This document shows positions 36,338 through 48,600 of a DNA stretch of 64,000 nt, piece after piece. The stretch comes from Rhynchonema sp. JSB1_4 (Eukaryota > Nematoda > Chromadorea > Monhysterida > Xyalidae): assembly GCA_030248065.1 (NCBI GenBank), contig JASAMV010002901.1:1-64000 (forward strand), read 5' to 3'. How positions within the stretch are numbered: position 1 is the first letter of the stretch; each line of letters opens with the position of its first letter. The notes under the pieces were generated by a model. The model saw nothing but the letters and a program-made list of their open reading frames with translations. It ran no database searches and was not told the origin of the DNA. Both the position numbers and the translations under genes were made by a program.

Positions 36338-38044
36338 TCAATCACATTGCTGTATCTGGTTCGACTCGTTTCGGTCTTGGATGTTTTGTCCGATTTTGGA
36401 CCTCCGCTCAGAAAAATACTCGAACTTCGATTGCGATCCGTATGCGCTGAACCGCTCGTTTTCCTTATGATGGTTTTCGGCACGTTTGGAGATGGCAGAC
36501 TTGATCTGGTCGGTATCGTGAACGGTCTCGCCAAGTCTTTCTTGTCCATTCGGATACTTTTTTGATGATGCACATTGGTGGACTGTTTCCTGGGAAATAA
36601 TTTTGGTTGAATATAGGTTATCAGTTCTTATGTCTCTGTACTTTGGTCTCGTATGGACAGGATACCTAACAGGCAAGGCTGGAAAGGTGCCCACGATCGG
36701 TTGGTCATTACAATCCAAGAAAGTTGTTTAAAAAACGTGTAGTCGTTGCTGGTCCGATTAGAAAGGACCCAAGTGAAGACTTACCGTCGATGTTTCACAT
36801 AAAGTATGGAGGTTACGGTAGCGAGCGCCATCAGCAAAACAACCACGGCTACAGCACTCAAACACACAATTAATATGACTGGTGTCGGGTTGGCGTGAAG
36901 CAAACTGGGTGCGTTGGAGTCTGTGTCGAGGTGTGCGTCCAGCGAGGTGTGGGATGGTTCACCTGTTGGTACATTGAAACATCAGCTAGCCAAGTCCTTG
37001 CATACTTGCATAGCGCAAAAAGTGTAAAAAATCTCACAGTGCAGCATCGTAGCAGAGCGATGATTCAACAGTCCATCTTTTGTTATTTCTGTCCACCAAT
37101 CGCCTTCGGCGTCACATTTAAGCACAATCGAAGTCTCGTTTATCTCGTTCATATGCACCCATCTGTGAGCACAATAGCCACATGCTCATGCTCAGCATTA
37201 TTGTCGCAAGCGCACGCACCTGTAATCCGCGTTGCATCGCACTGTCGCCGTGTCTGTCGTGCGACTGCCGCCAGCCATGTGTGGGCTCAACGTGTAATTG
37301 TGTACGGTAGAATAGCTGATCGGTGGAGGTCGAGGGCAAGCTGCAGTGTGAAACATCACATTACATGTGTCATAATGCTAAAAACACCAAGCACCAACGT
37401 TTCATGCATTTATGCTTGTCCGTGATGTCATAGCCCTCCCTGTATCCCCCCGTGCACGTTCTTATTCGACGTGGTATCTTATTAGAGCTGTTGGCATCCG
37501 ACCAGTAAAATCCTAAAGTGTGTGGTTGAAATCATCCAATATAAAAAATAGAAACATTCAGACAAAATGCTCGACATGCCTGTTATGCAGTTGATCCGTT
37601 TAATCTGCTGCGTGCACTGGCCTTCAGTCAATGTTCTGGGTGGAACAACAACTATGTCGTAGTTGTCGATTCGGCCCTCCAGATGACTGCACATGCCGTT
37701 GTGAAAGCTGACACCGCAACACGCCATACGTGTCAGACATGCAGCGAAGCATTCTGATTGGTCATATGCTTTCTTTGTTCTGGTTTGCTCGGCTCTGACT
37801 GTTCGACACACCATCTTTGGGCTGAAGGTGTACTCCAGTCGGCGGAAGCCTGGAACAAACATTTGTATAACGTACAGCAATTGGAAGAAAATCAAAGAAA
37901 ACAAGTTCGTTACTTACGTTCTCGTAAGCTTTTAAGCCCACTCGTATTCTTGCCCAATATAATTTCATCGCTTATCATGCTGTTCGCTGTGGTCGTAAGA
38001 GAATAACATGTCATCAGGAGAATCAGTGTTGTACGTGAGGGCAT
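36338..38044 (-). CDS. Single-pass receptor: PAN/apple-like, sushi, TM, long tail; 6 exons
   Basis: Coding order is 37918-38044, 37580-37849, 37220-37340, 37038-37162, 36785-36962 and 36338-36665 (382 residues, phases consistent). It begins with a signal peptide (MPSRTTLILLMTCYSLTTTA). A Cys-rich domain follows with CFAACLTRMACCGVSFHNGMC, which fits the PAN/apple fold. A sushi/CCP domain then starts CPRPPPISYSTVHNYTLSPH and continues RCNADYRW, VLKCDAEGDWW and MLHC. A transmembrane helix PVILIVCLSAVAVVVLLMAL precedes a cytoplasmic tail of about 120 polar residues with several tyrosines. No named family was recognised. The intron after exon 2 uses a GC donor (ACAG/GCATGT). The gene is divergent from the lectin receptor at 39476 and may share its upstream region. 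Recurrent TGAAACATCA copies lie near the 3' ends of two introns. Confidence 0.8.
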
Positions 38045-39475
38045 GATGGGCCAAAGTAGTGGCTGATCGTTTTTGTTTTTCTGCTTCTTACCGTATCATA
38101 ACATTAAGAAAACTAAAATAAGCTGTTGGGATTGCAGCAACGTTTGTGTCGTATAGTAAATATGCTATATGGGTACAAAACAAGGATATGCAACCTTATG
38201 AAACTCCATAAAAGTTCGATACACGAAAAGTTTGGATTTCGAGCTTCACACTGTAGGTAGTCGAAAAGCAGTCTTTATTATCAGCATATTGGAAACGTAG
38301 GTGGGGACCCTTGACTGGCGTGTTTTCAATATGCTGAATAAAGACTGCTTTTCGACTACTGTTCTACGACTAAGCTCGAATCCAACTTCCCTTGCACCGA
38401 ACTTTTATGCAGTTTAATCAGGTTGCATGTCCTTGTTTCATGCCCGTAGTGCATATTTCCTTCGTGTATCGGTACTTTATATCGTGAAGCGTTTTTATAT
38501 GCAATTCGCCAAAAGATGTGCATGACAGCCTTTTGGATCCACAACATTTCTGTAAACGCTGCTAGGATGTTACTCCGCGCTGAAACATCAACCTCTGGCC
38601 AATGCAGTGCACGCACATAATGTGTGTTGCTGCCTGGCCCAGTGCGTTGTTACGCGTGTGAATATACTGATTTATAGTTCAATATACCGATGCTGATTTA
38701 TAGTTCAATATAACACAAACCAACTAGATTACAATTGAAATAAACAGCACTAAAACACATTTTGGTCGAAACGTGACACCAACAATCACACTTCACATAC
38801 AAAACTCCTTGTCGGGATCTGAAACCGGTCTATGACGTGAACTTATGAAACCAGCGATGGCATAATCGTGTTCCCGTATACCCACATGCGATGTTAACAT
38901 TTCTAGTGTCAGGTAATGTCTGGCCACTTATTTACCAGAAAAATAGGAGAAGAAAGTTTTTGCAAAAAATGTCCACTGTATCTTGCCCGCAATCGCGCGT
39001 GCGGGCACGTAGCGGAATAAAATTTGTGCGTGGACCTGGGCGGCCACAACGTACAAGTTCCGTGCAAATTTGGGCTTCTGAGGTTGCGTCTTGTCAAAAT
39101 GGCGTGAGTGTTCATTTTTCAACTCGCGAAATAAAAGAAATGATGCGTATGTCGCTTAGCACTACTGGGCTACAGCTCCTCCGATATGTTACTCGATGTG
39201 CGTGGATTGACGCAAACAGTTCCATGTTTAGCGGATCCCAAGAAATCATGAGCGAGCACTAACCATTTTACGAAAGGATTTGCGTCAACTGTTTTACAAT
39301 TAGCCATTTTACAACGTTTTCGACAACAGGCACGCATGCGACACGTAGTCAACTATTGCTGCCGACGTGTCATTCCAGCGGCAAATCAAAGCCGACCAAT
39401 TTGTATACCTGTGCCACGCGACAGTCATCAGCGTTTTATTGATTGCAGTAAAAAATTTGACTTGACTTCATTCAC
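38045..39475. other. Intergenic between two divergent receptor genes
   Basis: It contains the foldback at 38161-38460 and a TGAAACATCA copy at 38581-38590. The open frames on both strands at 38.9-39.3 kb show no family motifs. The two receptor genes are transcribed away from each other, so their promoters should lie at either end of this 1.4 kb. Confidence 0.5.
38161..38460. repeat. Foldback element with about 130-bp arms
   Basis: The inner parts read GTAGTCGAAAAGCAGTCTTT and, mirrored, AAAGACTGCTTTTCGACTAC. The outer parts mirror each other around AACTTTTATG.AGTTT and GGTTGCAT.TCCTTGTTT. Between the arms lies a short centre with GTGGGGACCCTTGACTGG. A half copy is in AGA intron 1 (5381-5525). 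Confidence 0.75.
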
Positions 39476-42059
39476 ATGAAAATTATGACGACCGCTTATT
39501 CCCAAATTTACCGTATCCTGATAATCACCATAATGTTGGTGCTCCGCTGCTCGATCTGCAACAACAACGATATTTTCAAAACTAAATGCACCAAGAACGC
39601 GAATTCGATCTACGTGAATCACAAATGTTACACGGTGATCAAGTCAGAAAAGAAGGAAGGTAACCTTGACTGGGAAGAGGCCAGACTGAAATGTGAAGGC
39701 ATCAAGGCAAATGATTGGTTTCGTAGTGGCCGAATGGTGACCATCAAGAATGAGGGGGCACGACTGCAGTTTGAAGACATTCTCAACATGGCTCATAAGG
39801 TGGGTACAAAGGCACAATCCTGGAGAGCCTTGTATGAAAGTCTTGAGAACTTTCAGCGCGGTATTCTCTCTGGAGCGTGCGATACCAACCTTCAGCAAGG
39901 GTTTTGGGTCGGTGGTCGCATCAAATGGGCCGATTGCAAATCCGGTCACACGGCCGAGCAATTCTATTGGATCTACGATGGAACATCGATGGGTGACGCT
40001 CCGTGGAACACCGATGGTGCACCTGATAAATCGATCGATGGGGGCCACTGTTGCGTCCAGTATCAATGCGGTCAAGGACTTTGCAACAACGATTGTCATG
40101 TCACGCATCAGTTTGCGAGCGTGATTTGCGAGCAGACAGCGAAATGTAAGTTAAACTCCACTGTTTAAATTCTGTGACTGATCGTGCTGCCGTTAAAATC
40201 TCAATCACAAAAATACAGCCTGCCCTACACCAGTAGTCTCTGAATCCGCTTTGCTTCGAAGTACCCCTGCTTCTTACGTGGATGACCACGGTCAGACAGT
40301 CTATCCGCAAGGCACCACCATCACGTACAAGTCAGTTGAATTGAGGCTCGCTGATGTTACAACCAAATGACTATGTCTCAATGTTGTGCATCAGATGCGA
40401 TACGTTCCACTGGTTGTCGGGGGTTGTTGGGGTCGAGAAAACGATCGAATGTGGTGATGACGGATTTTGGGATCACGATGTGATTTGCGGTTGGTTGGAT
40501 GCATGAATGGGCATGATAACAAATGGCTGATGTACACCGATGTGCATGATAACAAGTGGCTGATGTACACCAATGGGCATGATAACAAGTGGCTGATGTA
40601 CACCGATGGGCATTATAACAAGTGGTTGATGTACACCGATGGGCATGATAACAAGTGGTTGATGTACACCGATGGGCATTATAACAAGTGGTTGATGTAC
40701 ACCAATGGCCATGATAACAAGTGGCTGATGTACACCGATGGGCATGATAACAAGTGGTTGATGTACACCGATGGGCATGATAACAAATGGCTGATGTACA
40801 CCGATGGGCATGATAACAAGTGGCTGATGTACACCAATGGGCATGATAACAAGTGGCTAATGTACGCCGATGGGCATTATAACAAGTGGTTGATGTACAC
40901 CAATGGGCATGATAACAAGTGGTTGATGTACACCAATGGGCATGATAACAAGTGGTTGATGTACAAGGATGGGCATGATAACAAGTAGTTGATGTACACA
41001 GATGGGCATGATACCAAGTTGTTGTTGTTTGATGCCAGATGCTGCGCCCGATCCGTGTCGCGTTGTGCCCAATGGTGGTTGCGATCATTTGTGTCGTCGA
41101 CACGCCCTCGAGCCCGGCCAAGTCGTTTGTCAATGTTTGCCCACCTTCCACTTGCTCAACGACACTGGCATCTGTGAATCAGGTGATGTTTCACTTTTTT
41201 GAAATGTCGGCCATTGCCGGCCACAGGATTGTTCTTCTTCTTTTACTTGGAGTGTTTTGACCACGATGATATAACCATAACCGGTTACAAAACCAGATAG
41301 ATAATTTTATAATTGGTCGAAGGTGAGACCTTTTTCAAAAATGTCGTTTTATCCAGTGTTTGTCTCAATCTCATAAGTGATTTTTATCCAGTGCTCATTT
41401 TTGGACGCATAGGGCGTGTTTCTGTGTCTGGCTCTGCAGTTGGCTGAACGAGTGTTTTGAAACATCAAACATTTGTCAACCGTTGCCTTCCCACAGATGG
41501 TCTGTTGTCATGTACATCCTGGTGGGTCTGGACCATTCTGACCACAATCGGTGCTCTGATCATAAGCACACATTGCGTTGGATTGATGGCCCATTTGCGG
41601 GCACGAAAACTCAAAGAGGAAGAACAAAAAATGGAAGAGGGGGAAAATAAGGGCAAGGTTGATTGCAAACCAGCTTTACATAGATTAAGAGCCGGTCCAT
41701 TTATTGGAAAAGTGTCTTTTTTGCAGCAACAAGCAGAAAAGGAAGTTGTCAAAGAAACACCGCTGGAGTTTGCTGACTTCACCGAAAAGCTCGAATTATT
41801 GAATCCTAATAAATCACCGGATGAAGTCAAAACCGAACAATCGAAAATCAAAAGTATAGAGTTGCCTCATTTATTTTAAAAGTTGCTTGAGTACTTTTCT
41901 CTGCCCCGAATTATAAACATTTTAGCCAAATCGGCAGTGTCAAAGAAGCGATTAGTAGAAGACTTAAATAATGACAAAGAGGCGAAGCAGAGCAAAAGCC
42001 GTGATTCGTCCGATTCGACCACAAAAAGTTCGGGCGAAGACAGCACCAAAAGCGCATGA
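39476..42059 (+). CDS. Single-pass receptor: C-type lectin, sushi, EGF, TM; 6 exons
   Basis: Exons are 39476-40145, 40219-40330, 40395-40489, 41039-41182, 41497-41853 and 41926-42059, with all phases agreeing (503 residues). A signal peptide (ILIITIMLVLRCSIC) is followed by a C-type lectin domain of about 190 residues: CYTVIK, WEEARLKCEG, GFWVGGRIKW, WNTDGAPDK and FASVICEQ. Classical EPN or QPD sugar-binding motifs are not visible, so the ligand is unknown. A sushi domain begins CPTPVVSES and has GTTITYKC, IECGDDGFWD and VIC. Then comes an EGF domain (DPCRVVPNGGCDHLC..CQCLPTFHLL..GIC), a transmembrane helix (WVWTILTTIGALIISTHCV) and a tail rich in Lys, Glu and Ser ending SSDSTTKSSGEDSTKSA. 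The same domain types occur in selectins, in a different order. The large intron 3 is mostly a 33-bp minisatellite; intron 4 starts with GTGATGTTTCAC and carries the inverted copy near its 3' end. Confidence 0.87.
40505..41030. repeat. 33-bp minisatellite, about 16 copies, intronic
   Basis: The unit is TGGGCATGATAACAAGTGG followed by TTGATGTACACCGA, with few substitutions between copies. Because 33 is a multiple of three, the array is open in several frames on both strands and mimics proteins built of GHDNKWLMYTD or HQPLVIMPIGV. It is read as intronic because the exons on both sides join in phase and complete the sushi domain and start the EGF domain. The core contains the dispersed 11-mer GCATGATAACA. 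Confidence 0.88.
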
Positions 42060-45000
42060 TGTCGATGAGCAAATGAAAGTTTATCTGATGCGTCAACAAA
42101 CAAAATGATATGCTTATTTAGAGATTGTTTCAGAAGATTTTCAACGTTTGAAACAGGTCATGAAACCTAAAAGGAACCGAATCGTTTTTTTGCGCAGATT
42201 ACATATTTGGCTTCTGATTGAAAATTACGTATCATCGACAGCGATTACAATTGCAATGAATAAAACTTTCACTGACTTGCTCCAAGCGTGTTTTGTACAA
42301 GTCCACCTGACCTTTTTTCTCAATGGAAGTTTACTGCGTTTTCACGTTGAAATACTCAGCGATCTGCGAATTTTACTTTCAGCAACTGATAATCTTCTCA
42401 AACACTGTGCAAAATTGGACTTTGTAAACTTCAAGAATTTCAGTGCAGTCAAACAACAAGAAACATTTCGTCAATAGAAAATCTCGAGCACTTTAAATTG
42501 TGTAGCTGCTGGTTTTATTCGTTTGGTGGTAGTGGTCGATTTTCATTTTAGCCTGCTTTTCCCGAATGTATTTGATCGATGCAAAGCGAATACAAATTCA
42601 CGCACAAAACGGGGCCATTGGAATGGCTGATGCAAATATGAAACCGAGAATTGATTAATATAATGAACAACACACACAGACACCTTAAAAAATATATAAT
42701 TAAGCGCGGTGTAATTGCAGCTCGCGCGGAACGCCCATCCCTGGAGCAATGCACCTAATGTGTTTATGGGTAACATCGCACGATAACCAAATCAAACGAA
42801 AAAAGCCCATTTCGTACTGCCGCGCATTTCCGGGTGTGCTTCCTTTGCGCCATGGGGTTAAGATCAGAAAGATTCCAGTTCCGACTTTGTGCTGAGGTGA
42901 CCTCGAACCCTGTGCAGCGTTTACATTAACAGCAATTTTTCCTGATCAAAATATTGGATGCACTATAGCTGCCCTTACCCAAATAAGCCCTCAATCACGG
43001 TAAAATATCGACAGATGCTGCCAGACGAAACTAGTGTGATGCGCACAATGCACAAAGCTTGTTTGCAATCATGCACATCAATTGTGGGCAATCCAAGCTA
43101 CAGATCAAATCAAAGCCCGTACGCATTGCGTGAACAGCTAGACCTCATCCAGGTGTACACAATCAGGTGTACAGCAAGCCGTTTGTTTGTGCGTATTTGG
43201 TGCCCGACCGGAAGTCACCCTTTAGCATGTGCAGCTTCATCCGCCGTGCTTCATGCACATTTTTGGCAATGCACCAGGTGTTGTATGTTTCTATTCTTGT
43301 TGTATCCACACTGTGTGCTTCACGTTGTTTTGCCAGGAAAGCGCTGTTTTTGGTTCACGCAAGCAGCAAATGGTGCCTTGTGTCTCTTATTTTCTGAATC
43401 TGAATTTCTATGTTTGCTGCTCGTAATATTAATGGGTTGTTGTAAGTTGCAGGCTTTGGTCAACGTGTATTTGTGACAGTTCTTCCACAAAGTTTTGTTG
43501 ACGATATTTTTGAGTAGACCCAATTTTTTCGTTCCCAGGAGCAACAGGTCCCCGATGCCGATCAAGCTCCTGGTTCCTTTCGCAGTTATTCGTTTGCAAA
43601 CTCTTTTGTCACACGCTCAGTATTGATGTATTGGCGTCTGCTGTTCGTTCCATATTGAATGAATTTGGACAGAAAATAGAAACACGCCTCACTCTGTCAC
43701 TCAATGTTTCTTTCACCATCTGAAGTCAATTCGGTCCCGGGAAAATAGCCCTCTTTTACCGTACTTCTGTTGATCTGGTTCGCTCTTTTGTGCACTGCGA
43801 ACCACACATGTGGCTTCCTCTTCATTTTGTCTGCCCACTGAACTGTTTTGCGCTTCGACTTTAATCTTGCAGTTTAAGTTGTGCGATAAGGGATCTGCGC
43901 GTTTTCAACATTTCGGTGTGTGTTCTCAGTTCACTTTCATTGTGAGCAAATTTCTAGCGAACTGAGACAAAAAATATACTTTCTGATTGCAAAACAGAAC
44001 GAGCGTTGGAAAGATTTCAACAAAATTTAATGCTGACCCAGAATTTGATGTAAGACACCTGCATTTGATGCCCGCTGTGTTTGTCAAGCGCAAACCGCTT
44101 TCTTTTCCCTTCGTCCATCCCAACATACGTATTCGACCAACAAAATATGCACGCAAAATCACAACACCGATCAGGCACAATATCGTGTTGATCTCTGTTG
44201 TGCTGCTGCCTCTTTTGCATGTCATTCCTCCACTGCACTGCTCTTAGGTATGCTGGTGCGATTGCACCACAGTGCTGGCCGGTTGTAGTGGCTGCTTGTT
44301 TGATGTGTTGCATATTGGACCCATTGTTTGAATTGGCGCGTGTTAAGCTGGAGTTATACTTGTCCATTTTTGGCTTGTAGACAATGAGGACAAATTTTTG
44401 CTGTAATTATATTTTGTGATAGAGTTGGAGCACTAATTTCGACCAGCGTAAAAGTTGTTCATTTGATGCAGGGGAACAACTTTTACGCTGGTCAAATTTT
44501 GTGCCTCAACTCTGTCCAATATATGATTCAACCAAAAATTTGTCCTCATTGTCTACAAGCCCAAAATGGACAATAACTCCAGCTTAAGAGAACTGATAAG
44601 ACCGTCCAGTTATACTTGTTTGTGGAGCAAAGGTTGGAGCGGAGACCGATTGCCCAATCGAATTCGACAGTCTCGATTTGGTCAGCAATGCGAGATCGGC
44701 GAGGTCATAAACGGTTACGCGTTGAGAGATTGGTATTGAAACACAGACGCTCTCCAAATTTCGCAATACCATTTTCTTGGGATTTATTTTTATCTTCAAG
44801 TTCGCTCTTATGTTCTATTGTGTCTTAGAGGGATAAATAAAAACCCAGTCGAGCACACGAGTGTGTGTGTGACTCATTGCCGTTCATTGCGGCAACGCGT
44901 AGCCACAGGTGCCATCAGCTGGTTACGGTTGCCATTGTGACGTGACGTCACTCTACGTACCGCTATGTGGTTCAATGCGTGGGCACGCCAGCGCGGTGTT

Positions 45001-45638
45001 AAGGTGTTCATTGATAAACACAAACATAAATGAGGAATGACGCCGTTCGGGGGGATGAATCAGCGAATCCATGAATGAAATCATGATTTCATCACATTTG
45101 TTTAGCTAGCAACCGATTTGGCACTACAAAAGCAACGCATAATAGCTAGAGAATATCACTTGAGCTTTTGGAGAGCAACTGAGATAACAAGAACAGCTGT
45201 GTCCATGGGCGTGCGGTGCAGTGCATGTGTCTGCAGCTAGCCGTGTCTCATTTGCATGCGCGAAACCACAATTCAGATGTTACCTTCCAGTTATTTAAAG
45301 TCACATAACCAGATTCAATGTTCCTGTGATTATCGTTTGATCTCATCTTCTAAACCTTCCACACCATTGCGTGGTTGGTTACATTCCATCTATAGTTCCC
45401 TGTTGTTCTGCAAACATTTATTGTGATTCGGAATACTGCAGTAATGCCAGGAAGTAATGTGCCGAGCTTGAAGGATCACAGGACAACAGCTTGTCAAAAA
45501 ATATCGTTGTATTGTACCAAAGTTTGTATCTAGCCACCTACATATCAGCTCACGGCATTGACCTTGCTTCACTGCATTACCACCAGCTTCACACTAGATG
45601 CATGCCACCGGAGACACTGCATTGCAGCTGGACTGTAT
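42060..45638. other. Intergenic, no gene recognised
   Basis: An AATAAA at 42259 may end the lectin-receptor transcript. A 173-codon frame at 42958-43476 and a frame at 43987-44247 lack motifs and spliceable partners. The stretch includes the foldback at 44342-44588. Confidence 0.45.
44342..44588. repeat. Near-perfect foldback, about 115-bp arms
   Basis: The left arm is GTTAAGCTGGAGTTAT..TGTCCATTTTTGGCTTGTAG and the right arm is its complement CTACAAGCCCAAAATGGACAATAACTCCAGCTTAAG. The inner parts GCGTAAAAGTTGTTC and GAACAACTTTTACGC also pair, leaving a loop of about 15 bases. The transcript would be one long hairpin. Confidence 0.85.
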
Positions 45639-48600
45639 ATGACGGACCTGCGTCACGCTACGCCCCGCGACAATAGTCCTGTGCGCAGTCCACACACACC
45701 CAGTCCGCGGTCTGTTACACGTTCGCAACGAGGCACACAAGAGACGTTTGTGGCTGCAGAAGAAGGCGGTTAGTCGGGGGGAACACATGTTGTTGTTTGG
45801 CGTTGGTCTTATTATTCGGCTCTGTTGTCATTCAGAGCGGCAATTTGAATTTGTTCCGTAGCCTTCTGGGACTGCTTCTCTTTCTTTGTTGTGTGCGGCC
45901 TTTTTTGTGGTTATTTGGCTATTTACAAAATATGAAAGAAGACTTTTAATTTTTGCAGAAGTTGGGTTACCGTCCAGTTCGTCGGCTCATTATATGCAAT
46001 CGAGCACCGGTGAACGCGTGGAGCTCGAACTCGAAGAGGCTCGACATACGCCGACTGGCACCAGTTCGGGACGACAACGACTGGTCATGGAACATCACGG
46101 TGCCGAAGCCGGACTTCATGGTGTGTTATCAATTGGGGACTGCTCATGGGGAGGATGATGTTGGGAAATTTACCACGTTTAGCCAGTACGGTGCAGGATG
46201 TTGTTGTTTTTTGGTTGATTGCCACACAACGGTTTGCGTCGGTTCTGGTCTCCGGCCGAGATCAGTTTTCATTTCACTTCACACTGGAACTGCTTCTCAA
46301 CATGACTGCTGGGCATTCATTCTGAGCCTTGAGCAAACGAATTCTAAAAAATCGACCCCAACACTTTTCCACACAAATGCATAATAAGAGCATGGATGCA
46401 GCTGTGTTATCTTATCGTCCGCAGGCAACACACGAACATGCATGCATGTTTCGATCAAACGATGCAAGGTAAGAGTTCCGGTTCCGCTATCCAGTCTCAG
46501 AACCGCATGGTGAAATTTGACCTAAATTCCCAATGTTATTTTTTTACCATAAGCATACAAACCATGTGAAGGGGATGTGGATTAGATGGTTGTTTGAAAA
46601 CCAAGCGGCTGACCACATAATGACAACACGATTATGCGTATTATGGTGCATGTACGACATAACGGACCTGGTTTTTCATCAAAATCTCTGCTGCCTGTCT
46701 GTATGTGACGAACCAGCAAGTCATTGGAAAAACACCCCCACATCAATCCACGTGATGTGAGTGTCTGGCGTAATATAAATTTTGAAACCAGTCTTTCTGT
46801 GGTGCAAACCATGCAGTGTAGTCATCATCACAAATAAGATTGTGTACATTTTGAAATTCCTGTAGTGCAGCACACGTAATACAGTGGCGTTGGTGAGTAG
46901 AGGTTGAACGTTTAACAAAAACTTGCTGTTGACGTGCAATATTCTGCGCTGCGCGCTGGAAATATTTCGTAACGAGCGAATATTTCCGAACAGCTAAAAT
47001 CGCCAAATTCAATAACCTTCACCAACGACGGAAGGGCTGAGCAAAGCCGGTTTGAGCAAAACCACTTTGTGCAGAAAAAGAGCAGACTCCAAAAGAGCAG
47101 AACCTAAAAACTAAATGGGCCAAAGTCTACACCTCAGTCCAACTACGAAACCAAGTCTGTGTAACCATTATCCAAAGCCTGACACCAAAACTGGCCTTAA
47201 CCTATATGTATGCCATTGAACAAAATAAGAGCTTTTGGCTCTGCTCTTTTTTCTTGCTCACGTGGTCTTGCTCAAACCGGCTTTGTCCAATCGCCCGGCC
47301 ACCTCACCAGCACCCCGCAAATGTATAAAGCAACTGGTTCTAACGGTGATAATCCGAGTCCAAGTGGTTATCAGAGTCAGACCCGGGTGCCCATGGAAGA
47401 CGCGCGTCAATCAGGTTTGTCGCTGACAAATTTGGCGACGTCGATACGACTTAGTGTACTTTGCAAACGATTTCGTGTTTTGGTCAGATACCTCCATAGG
47501 GCAGCAGAGTCAGAACGGTCAGCTCAGCCTTTCAACGCAATCCTCAGCCATGTCATCCAACCAAAGGGGACACTCAGTTGGTCGGACCATTAACACACTA
47601 CAGTAGGGTGTGGAAACGCCTGATGTTTCACACACAACAGTAATGAAGTACCGAGCCACACGATCGGGTGATGTTGTTTGTTGCAGAGAGTGACCCGGGC
47701 GCTGGTGGTATGTGTGAGGCGTGCATCACTTTCTTCTCATGGCTGCTCATTGTGCTCACATTCCCGTTCTCGTTGCTCTATTGCTTCAAGGTTTGTTGTC
47801 AGCACGATGGCAAAATGTCAAGCTTGAATTCAATGGTCAATGTCATTTCATCCCAGATCGTCCAAGAATACGAGCGTGCGGTCATATTTCGATTGGGTCG
47901 ACTGGCCGCTGGCGGAGCACGTGGACCAGGTACTATATGGAAGCATGCACTCCAGTCAAAGCAGCAGTTGCAATCTAATAGTACAGAGAATCCATTGTTG
48001 GTTTGGCCATTCGCCACACAAAAATGTAACCATTGTGTCATCATGTGTCAGGTCTGTTCTTCATCCTGCCCTGCATCGACACGTACAAAAAGGTCGACCT
48101 TCGCACGGTGTCATTTGATGTGCCACCACAGGAGGTAGAGATATGAACAGCTTGATTCTTCGTATATTTTTTCATAGCGAACTATGTAGTCTTTTTCATA
48201 CAAGCGTGAAACATCTGCAGATCCTGACCAAAGACAGCGTGACCGTGTCGGTTGACGCCGTCGTGTATTTCCGAATCCACAATCCCACCATTTCGGTGAC
48301 CAATGTCGAGGACGCTTATCACAGGCACGGCTTTGGTGTTTCAATCTTCACGAGGAAAAACATGCAGTATTTTAAAGCCTGATAATCAACCCACAGGCGC
48401 TCAACATCATTTTATCCTGAAGTCATTCCCCTTTAATTCCAGCACCCGTCTTCTGTCGCAAACCACATTGCGCAACATTCTTGGCACCAAGACATTGTCG
48501 GAGATCCTGGCTGACCGCGAGCACATTGCGCAGAACATGCTGGTTCGATCATTTTCACAAAATTTCATTATTTTTTAGACTTGCATGAAAGTGTATTATG

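Noticed and set aside
38891..39262. Open frame of 123 codons (plus) and its minus-strand shadows
   Set aside because: No motif, no splice partners, and it lies in the short divergent promoter region.
40378..41151. Long open frames on both strands encoding 11-residue repeats
   Set aside because: They are a by-product of a 33-bp array. The flanking exons join in phase across it and complete known domains, so the array is intronic.
42958..43476. Open frame of 172 codons
   Set aside because: The residues do not resemble any domain, and codon use is unlike that of the neighbouring genes.
46100..46384. Continuation of the frame with [20 protein letters not shown]
   Set aside because: It reads like protein, but it lacks a consistent acceptor and does not join the stomatin core in phase.
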